Shown here piece after piece: positions 5,381 to 9,869 of a DNA stretch of 9,869 nt (position 1 is its first letter; each line of letters begins with the position of its first letter). Position numbers and translations under genes: made by a program. The notes beneath the pieces are model-generated. The model made no database searches, was not told where the DNA came from, and saw only the letters and a list, made by a program, of their open reading frames with translations. This stretch comes from CANHBY01 sp031376995 (GTDB lineage: Bacteria; Pseudomonadota; Gammaproteobacteria; Burkholderiales; Burkholderiaceae_C): contig JANMEO010000188.1 of NCBI GenBank assembly GCA_031376995.1, forward strand, positions 1 through 9,869, read 5' to 3'.

Positions 5381-7798
5381 ATGATGAACGAAGTATCCTT
5401 GATTCAAGTCAAGCGTTCAGATTCCAGTGCACAGCCACAACCCAAAGTAAGCCCTGCATGCTGCGCAAGCAACCACAACAATACCGCGGTCAGCGCTCCC
5501 GTTGTGGGTCTGAAAGATCCAGTATGCGGCATGGCGGTCACGCCGCAATCAGCCCATGTATTGCAACACGAGGGCAAGTCGGTTTACTTCTGCAGCGCAG
5601 GCTGCCAGGCTAAGTTTGCGGCCAACCCAGCCAAGTACGCACCTAAGCCTGCCTCAGCTGCGACTGTTGTTCCAGCGCCCTCAGCCAGTGGTGTCAGCGG
5701 CTCGGTCTACACCTGTCCCATGCACCCCGAAGTACGCCAGGACCATCCCGGCGCCTGCCCCAAGTGCGGCATGGCGCTGGAGCCCGAAATGCCGACCCTC
5801 GACGAGGGCGAGAACCCCGAGCTAGCAGACTTCAAACGCCGCTTCATCTGGACCCTGCCTTTGACCGTTGTGGTCACCGTGCTGGCTATGGCGGGGCACC
5901 GCTTCCAATGGTTCGAAATGGCCACGCAAAGCTGGATCGAGCTGGTGCTCAGTTTGCCTATCGTTTGGTGGGCTGGCTGGCCTTTCTTCCAGCGCGGCTG
6001 GCAGTCGGTGGTGAACCGCAGCCCAAACATGTGGACCCTGATTGGTTTGGGCACCGGCGCGGCCTTTGTGTACAGCGTGGTGGCCACACTGGTGCCGCAG
6101 GTGTTTCCGGCCTCGTTTGTGGCCATGGGCCGTGTGGCGGTCTACTTTGAAGCGGCTGCGGTGATCATTTCGTTGACGCTGCTTGGCCAGATTCTTGAAC
6201 TCAAGGCGCGTTCTCAAACCTCGGCCGCCATCAAATCTCTGCTGGGTCTGGCACCCAAGACGGCCCGCCGAATCAACGAAGGTGGCGGCGAGGAAGATGT
6301 GCCGCTGACCCACGTGCATGTGGGCGACATGCTGCGCGTACGCCCCGGCGAGAAGGTTCCAGTGGACGGTGTGGTGACCGAAGGCGGCAGCGCGGTCGAC
6401 GAATCCATGCTCACTGGCGAGCCCATGCCCGTGACTAAACGCGTGGGCGACAAACTGATTGGTGCCACGCTCAATACCAACGGTGCGCTGGTGATGCGCT
6501 GCGAAAAAGTGGGCGCGCAAACCGTATTGGCCAGCATTGTGCAGATGGTCGTTCAGGCGCAGCGCTCCCGCGCGCCGATGCAGCGCATGGCGGATCAAGT
6601 GGCCGGTTACTTTGTCATCACGGTGGTCGGCATTGCAGTGCTGACCTTTGTGGTGTGGGGACTGGTGGGGCCCGAACCCAGCTGGGTCTATGGCTTGATC
6701 AACGCGGTGGCCGTGCTCATCATCGCCTGCCCCTGTGCGCTGGGTTTGGCAACGCCCATGTCCATCATGGTGGCGACTGGCCGCGCTGCCACCCAGGGCG
6801 TGTTGTTCCGTGATGCGGCCGCAATCGAGAACTTCTGCAAGGTCAACACCTTGATTGTGGACAAAACCGGAACGTTGACCGAAGGCAAACCACGTTTCGA
6901 CCGAGTGGTCGGCTCCCCAGGTTTTATCGAGGCTGAAGTGCTGCGCTTGGCAGCCAGCCTGGATCAGGGCAGCGAACACCCGTTGGCTGATGCCATCGTG
7001 CGGGCCGCACGTGAACGTGGCTTGGTGCTGGACAAGGTAGAAGGGTTTGAGAGCAGCACTGGCATGGGTGTGCGCGGCACGCTGGCTGGCAAGCAATTGG
7101 CCTTGGGCAACACTGCGCTGATGACGCAACTGGGCGTGGCAACCGAGGTCTGGAAACCCCAGGCTGAAAGCTTGCGCGCCGAGGGTGCCAGCGTGATGGT
7201 GCTGGCGGTGGATGACCAGGCGGTGGGCTTGCTCGCTGTGTCTGACCCCATCAAGGCTAATACGGCCGAGGCGTTGGCCACGCTCGCCGCCAGCGGCATA
7301 CGCGTCATCATGGCCACCGGTGACGGTCTGACCACGGCCAAGGCGGTGGCCGCCAAACTGGGCATCACCGAGGTTCAAGGCGAGGTCAAACCTGCCGACA
7401 AATTGGCCCTGGTCGACAAGCTGCAACGCGAGGGTCTCATCGTGGCAATGGCGGGCGACGGCATCAACGATGCACCCGCATTGGCCAAGGCCAACGTGGG
7501 TGTGGCCATGGGTACCGGCACCGATGTGGCGATGAACAGTGCGCAGGTCACGCTGGTCAAAGGCGACTTGCGCGGCATTGCCCAGGCCAGGGCTATTTCA
7601 ACCGAAACGGTGGCCAACATGAAGCAGAACCTGGGGTTCGCCTTCGTCTACAACGCATTGGGCGTGCCACTGGCGGCAGGCGTCTTGTTTCCTTTCACAG
7701 GCTGGTTGTTGTCACCCATGATTGCCGCACTGGCCATGAGTTTGAGTTCAGTGTCGGTCATTAGCAACGCCTTGAGATTGAGACGCTCGGAGCGATAG
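5381..7798 (+). CDS. Heavy-metal P1B-type ATPase with YHS and heavy-metal-binding domains, copper-type
   Basis: 805-residue inner-membrane pump that couples ATP hydrolysis to export of a soft metal, most likely Cu(I) or Ag(I). N-terminal order: a CC pair (27-28), a YHS domain (about 45-88, KDPVCGM and YFCSAGC), then a heavy-metal-binding domain (109-136, YTCPMHPEV and CPKCGMALEPE); the usual GMTCxxC domain is absent. Core motifs: TGEP (345-348) in the actuator, CPC (450-452) in the metal-binding membrane helix, DKTGT with phosphorylated Asp494, SEHP (531-534), TGDG (646-649, usually TGDN) and GDGIND (692-697). NLGFAFVYN (750-758) and MSLSS (786-790) are the P1B-1 (Cu/Ag) signatures in the last two helices. 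ATG 5381 is given; ATG 5384 has better spacing from the GGAGA at 5374-5378. Expression is expected from the MerR-type promoter just upstream. Confidence 0.93.
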   Translation: MMNEVSLIQVKRSDSSAQPQPKVSPACCASNHNNTAVSAPVVGLKDPVCGMAVTPQSAHVLQHEGKSVYFCSAGCQAKFAANPAKYAPKPASAATVVPAPSASGVSGSVYTCPMHPEVRQDHPGACPKCGMALEPEMPTLDEGENPELADFKRRFIWTLPLTVVVTVLAMAGHRFQWFEMATQSWIELVLSLPIVWWAGWPFFQRGWQSVVNRSPNMWTLIGLGTGAAFVYSVVATLVPQVFPASFVAMGRVAVYFEAAAVIISLTLLGQILELKARSQTSAAIKSLLGLAPKTARRINEGGGEEDVPLTHVHVGDMLRVRPGEKVPVDGVVTEGGSAVDESMLTGEPMPVTKRVGDKLIGATLNTNGALVMRCEKVGAQTVLASIVQMVVQAQRSRAPMQRMADQVAGYFVITVVGIAVLTFVVWGLVGPEPSWVYGLINAVAVLIIACPCALGLATPMSIMVATGRAATQGVLFRDAAAIENFCKVNTLIVDKTGTLTEGKPRFDRVVGSPGFIEAEVLRLAASLDQGSEHPLADAIVRAARERGLVLDKVEGFESSTGMGVRGTLAGKQLALGNTALMTQLGVATEVWKPQAESLRAEGASVMVLAVDDQAVGLLAVSDPIKANTAEALATLAASGIRVIMATGDGLTTAKAVAAKLGITEVQGEVKPADKLALVDKLQREGLIVAMAGDGINDAPALAKANVGVAMGTGTDVAMNSAQVTLVKGDLRGIAQARAISTETVANMKQNLGFAFVYNALGVPLAAGVLFPFTGWLLSPMIAALAMSLSSVSVISNALRLRRSER

Positions 7799-8144
7799 CA
7801 TTTCATCCCACCCTTTCTTTTGATGGCGATTTGAATTCTGCGGTTGAAAAACAAAATCCAACTTTTCCGAAAATTTTAGGAAAGCCACCCGATCAGCCAA
7901 GCGTTTGTAGCTGGGATCAACCGAGGGCATCTTGGCTAAGAGTCCCCGAAATGGGCCAAGCAGGCCAATGACGTGCTTGCGAGCGTTGCCCGTGCTTACC
8001 TGTCTTTGTGTGCGCTGAAGCACAGACGCTGTGAGAGCAAAGCGCGCATTGTGCGGTATGGCGTTGTAAAACTGCCCTGCTTAACTGCCACATTCCACCT
8101 GCAGGTCTGAATCCCAGGGTTGTCGAATGCAACGAAAGGCTCCC
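7799..8144. other. Intergenic region with a near-palindrome and a possible coding remnant
   Basis: 346 bp between the ATPase and the PRC-barrel gene. It holds an AT-rich near-palindrome (7864-7883) and, on the - strand, a frame open from 8080 down into the ATPase 3' end (stop at 7748) that reads like protein in part (QFYNAIPHNARFALTASVLQ and GLLGPFRGLLAKMP). That frame has no ATG with a ribosome binding site near its upstream end and matches no family I know, so it is at most a gene remnant. No clear promoter for the PRC-barrel gene was found. Confidence 0.5.
7864..7883. terminator. AT-rich 20-bp near-palindrome after the ATPase gene
   Basis: TTTCCGAAAATTTTAGGAAA is symmetric at 18 of 20 positions, 65 bp past the ATPase stop. 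As RNA it gives only a weak hairpin with no following U-tract. It could equally be a DNA-binding site. Assignment as terminator is tentative. Confidence 0.25.
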
Positions 8145-8981
8145 ATGTTGCGCAACACGAATGATCTGAAGAACTTCGTCGTCAGTGCCACTGATGGTGA
8201 GATCGGCAAGGTGAAAGATTTCTTCTTTGATGACGAAAGATGGGTTGTACGCTACCTCGTCGTCGAAACGGGTGATTGGCTCACCAGCCGCAAGGTTCTG
8301 ATTTCGCCCATAGCAGTCACCCGACCTGAGTGGACAAAAAGGCTCATGCCGGTCTCGATTACGAAAGAGCAGGTCAGAAACAGCCCGGATGTCGATACCG
8401 AACGGCCAGTGTCCCGCCAGCACGAGATGGAGTTCACCGCCTACTACGGCGATGCATACTACTGGGGTGGCGCCGGGCTGTGGGGCGTTGGCCTGTACCC
8501 CGACATGATGTTGGGCTACGGTGGCCACGGGACGCCCACGGAAACCCAGATGCAAGAGGCAGAGGCGGTGAGACACGAAAGAGACAATCCCCATCTTCGC
8601 AGCTGCAAGACAGTGGTCGGCCATCACATTCACGCCACCGATGGCGACATCGGCCATGTTCAGGGCTTTCTCGTCGAGGACGGCACCTGGGCCATTCGTT
8701 ACCTCATCGTGGATACGAGCAACTGGTGGGTGGGTCACCAGGTACTGATCGCTCCCCAGTGGATCAAGGATATCAGCTGGAACGAGGCTACGGTGTGCGT
8801 CGACCTGACCCGGCAAGCCGTGCGAGACGCTCCGCCGTACGACTCGACAGTGCTACTGGATCGCAAGCAGGAACTACAAATCTACGCGCACCACCGTCGG
8901 CAGTCGTACTGGGATGATGAATTCAAGCGTGACAAAGAGAACACCCGCTCAAAGGAAGCACACCATGAACCACAACCTTGA
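8145..8981 (+). CDS. Protein with two PRC-barrel domains
   Basis: 278 residues from the chosen start. Two similar PRC-barrel modules: residues about 3-75 (MLRNTNDLKNFVVSATDGEI, then GKVKDFFFDDERWVVRYLVV and KVLISP) and about 150-225 (VVGHHIHATDGDIGHVQGFL, then EDGTWAIRYLIVDT and QVLIAP). They are joined by a Gly/Tyr-rich linker (about 98-130, AYYGDAYYWGGAGLWGVGLY). PRC barrels are small beta-barrels found in photosynthetic reaction centre H subunits, RimM and many stress- or envelope-associated bacterial proteins; the role of this stand-alone double form is unknown. No signal peptide or membrane helix is seen, and the C-terminus is highly charged. ATG 8145 is chosen over ATG 8127 because AAAGG lies 5 bases upstream and homologous barrel sequence begins there. 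Its 3' end overlaps the next small ORF. Confidence 0.88.
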   Translation: MLRNTNDLKNFVVSATDGEIGKVKDFFFDDERWVVRYLVVETGDWLTSRKVLISPIAVTRPEWTKRLMPVSITKEQVRNSPDVDTERPVSRQHEMEFTAYYGDAYYWGGAGLWGVGLYPDMMLGYGGHGTPTETQMQEAEAVRHERDNPHLRSCKTVVGHHIHATDGDIGHVQGFLVEDGTWAIRYLIVDTSNWWVGHQVLIAPQWIKDISWNEATVCVDLTRQAVRDAPPYDSTVLLDRKQELQIYAHHRRQSYWDDEFKRDKENTRSKEAHHEPQP

Positions 8982-9129
8982 AATGCGTCCCGTGCGGCGT
9001 TATATTTCCTGGCCAAGACTTGAACTGACGGACAAACGTCAGCTCAAGTCTTGGCCAGGAAAAACCGCACCCGTCAAACTTAAGCCAACAGGCCTCCGCG
9101 AAACCCGAGGCGGTTCAGTTTCGCCTTGA
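8965..9129 (+). CDS. Candidate 54-residue basic protein overlapping the PRC-barrel gene
   Basis: ATG at 8965 follows an AAAGGAAG ribosome binding site by 6 bases and overlaps the last 17 bp of the PRC-barrel gene in another frame, a common operon arrangement. The product starts MNHNLEMRPVRRYISWPRLE and is Arg/Lys-rich. However, most of the ORF is made of the 58-bp inverted repeat at 9005-9062 (both arms encode WPRLEL/LKSWPG-type residues) and it ends inside the antisense of the TALE-like array. A genuine gene start whose body has been replaced by later insertion seems as likely as an intact small gene. Confidence 0.3.
   Translation: MNHNLEMRPVRRYISWPRLELTDKRQLKSWPGKTAPVKLKPTGLRETRGGSVSP
9005..9062. 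repeat. 58-bp near-perfect inverted repeat (26-bp arms, 6-base loop)
   Basis: The left arm (TTTCCTGGCCAAGACTTGA, then one mismatch, then CTGACG) pairs with the right arm through 25 of 26 positions around the loop GACAAA. A further outer pair, GTGCGG at 8992-8997 with CCGCAC at 9065-9070, extends it with an asymmetric bulge. It lies between the convergent PRC-barrel gene and TALE-like array, where a two-way terminator would sit, yet neither strand has a T-run after the stem; T-runs precede it instead. A fold-back element or remnant of a mobile element is an alternative. Confidence 0.9.
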
Positions 9130-9514
9130 CCGCCTCCAGGGCCTGCTTACCGCCATTGTTGCGCGCAATGACCACCACCTGATCGCGGGTTAAGTTGTAA
9201 GGCGCTGTAATCAGATCGGGCAAGTGCGCCTTGACCGCCTCCAGGGCATGCTTGCCGCCGTTGTTACTCGCAATGGCCACCACCTGATCGAGGGTCAGTT
9301 GGAAGTCTTTACTGGGATCGATCAGTTCGAGCAGTTCCGCCTTGACCGCCTCCAAGGCCTGCCTGCCTCCACTGCTGCTCGCAATGGCCACCACCTGCTC
9401 GCGAGTCAGGTTGTAAGGCGCTGTGATCAGTTCGAGCAGTTGCGCCTTGACCGCCTCCAAAGCCAGCTTACCACCACCGCTGCTCGCAATGCCCAGCACC
9501 TGCTCGGGGGTCAG
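9080..9514 (-). CDS. TALE-like repeat protein, C-terminal open segment (four repeats)
   Basis: Open segment after the TAA at 9515-9517. It holds units four to seven: 9410-9514 (pair SG), 9299-9409 (SS, the 37-residue form ending KDFQ), 9194-9298 (NN) and 9080-9193 (NN, with Arg for Ser at position 11 and a foreign last third). The only possible starts are internal GTG codons such as 9499, inside the first repeat and without a ribosome binding site, so independent translation is doubtful. Confidence 0.5.
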   Translation of the reverse strand: MTPEQVLGIASSGGGKLALEAVKAQLLELITAPYNLTREQVVAIASSSGGRQALEAVKAELLELIDPSKDFQLTLDQVVAIASNNGGKHALEAVKAHLPDLITAPYNLTRDQVVVIARNNGGKQALEAVKAKLNRLGFRGGLLA

Positions 9515-9517
9515 TTA

Positions 9518-9835
9518 GAAGTCTTTTCTGGGATCGATCAGTTCGAACAGTTCCGCCTTGAACGCCTCCAGGGCCAGCTTGCCACCGATGTTGCTCGCAA
9601 TGGCCACCACCTGCTCGCGAGTCAGGTTGTAAGGCACTGTGATCAGTTCGAGCAGTTGCGCCTTGACCGCCTCTAGGGCATGCCTGCCGCCGTTGTTGCT
9701 CGCAATGGCCACCACCTGCTTGGGCGTCAGGTTGTAGGGCGCTTTGATCAGTTCGAGCAGTTGCGCCTTGACCGCCTCCAGGGCCTGCTTGCCGCCGTAG
9801 TTACTCGCAATGGCCACCACCTGGTCGCGGGTCAG
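9518..9835 (-). CDS. TALE-like repeat protein, middle open segment (three repeats)
   Basis: Open segment between the two stops. Units: 9731-9835 (pair NY), 9626-9730 (NN) and 9515-9625 (NI, the 37-residue form ending IDPRKDF followed by TAA). The first possible start, GTG at 9820, lies within the first helix of a repeat and lacks a ribosome binding site. It is best read as part of the same original gene as the next segment. Confidence 0.5.
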
Positions 9836-9869
9836 CTAAAAGACTTTGCAGGGAACCATCAATTACACC

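Larger units (their letters stand above)
9080..9869 (-). pseudogene. TAL-effector-like (TALE-like) DNA-binding repeat protein, interrupted by stops, N-terminus outside window
   Basis: One continuous reading frame encodes seven tandem units plus part of an eighth. Each unit follows the TALE repeat: LTREQVVAIAS, two variable residues at 12-13, GGKQALEAVKA, LLELI, then APYN. The 35-residue length and -APY- ending resemble Ralstonia RipTAL repeats rather than the 34-residue Xanthomonas form. Residue pairs at 12-13 in protein order are NY, NN, NI, SG, SS, NN, NN; in the TALE code NI reads A and NN reads G or A. Stops fall at 9836-9838 (TAG) and 9515-9517 (TAA), both at the place where unit five has Gln (CAA); another in-frame TAA is seen in the degenerate edge piece. 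After residue 26 of the last unit the sequence changes to NRLGFRGGLLA and ends, so there is no C-terminal domain. Frame and repeat are preserved, so decay must be recent, or the segments are expressed separately. Confidence 0.8.
9080..9869 (-). repeat. Tandem array of 105-bp and 111-bp TALE-like units
   Basis: Unit borders on the + strand are 9080-9193, 9194-9298, 9299-9409, 9410-9514, 9515-9625, 9626-9730 and 9731-9835, with a degenerate piece to 9869. Units of 105 bp end in the codons for APYN or VPYN; units of 111 bp end in the codons for IDP-x-KDF plus one codon (CAA or TAA). Counting the edge piece, the long form appears three times, two or three units apart, suggesting growth of the array by duplication of multi-unit blocks. 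Confidence 0.93.

Noticed and set aside
5399..5412. Second FNR-like site (TTGATTCAAGTCAA)
   Set aside because: One mismatch from consensus and inside the first codons of the ATPase gene, downstream of its promoter; more easily explained by the coding sequence.
5822..7426. Long antisense open frame (534 codons) opposite the ATPase
   Set aside because: His/Gln-rich composition typical of the complementary strand of GC-rich coding sequence; the + strand frame has all P-type ATPase motifs.
7917..8816. Antisense open frame opposite the PRC-barrel gene
   Set aside because: The + strand frame has two recognisable PRC-barrel domains; the antisense frame has no family features or ribosome binding site.
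9224..9676. + strand open frame across the TALE-like array (repeated RLDRLQG)
   Set aside because: Its periodicity is only the mirror of the - strand repeats, which have the TALE pattern; no start signal.
9080..9869. CRISPR or intergenic satellite explanation for the tandem units
   Set aside because: Units of 105-111 bp are contiguous without unique spacers and keep one reading frame with protein-level conservation.

Overview
The window looks like a betaproteobacterial chromosome, order Burkholderiales and most likely Comamonadaceae or a close relative. This rests on the run accC - prmA - zinc-ribbon/DUF3426 gene - PfkB-type kinase, which I recognise from that group, and on the style of the MerR regulator and of the YHS-type metal ATPase. 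No rRNA, tRNA, CRISPR array or intact insertion sequence is visible.

Layout. Positions 1-323 form a perfect inverted duplication (119-bp arms, 85-bp spacer) that cuts into biotin carboxylase, so only the C-terminal half of accC is in natural order; this is most simply a fold-back chimera at a contig end. accC, prmA, a membrane-anchored zinc-ribbon protein and a PfkB sugar/nucleoside kinase (115-3881, + strand) form a housekeeping block. Positions 3755-5309 are read from the - strand: a candidate 66-codon ORF, an exported Met/His-rich protein, a 38-codon ORF behind a perfect FNR/Anr box, and a MerR-family metal regulator. Divergent from the regulator, across a MerR-family operator/promoter with a long spacer, lies an 805-aa heavy-metal P-type ATPase with YHS and heavy-metal-binding N-terminal domains and copper-type transmembrane motifs. 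These genes fit a copper (or related soft-metal) handling island: sensing (MerR), export from the cytoplasm (ATPase) and probable periplasmic binding (Met-rich protein). The FNR box suggests an oxygen-responsive input to the part read leftwards; that is inference.

From 8145 a two-domain PRC-barrel protein is encoded on the + strand, followed by an overlapping 54-codon ORF with a good ribosome binding site and a 58-bp near-perfect inverted repeat.

The most striking feature is at the right edge. On the - strand, 9080-9869 encodes at least seven tandem 35- or 37-residue repeats that match the TAL-effector DNA-binding repeat, closest in style to Ralstonia RipTAL repeats (LTREQVVAIAS, a two-residue specificity position, GGKQALEAVKA, and an -APYN ending). 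The frame is kept throughout, but stop codons occur at two of the three equivalent Gln positions of the repeat ends, and the last repeat runs into unrelated sequence and stops. It appears to be a decaying, or oddly segmented, TALE-like gene whose N-terminus lies beyond the window.
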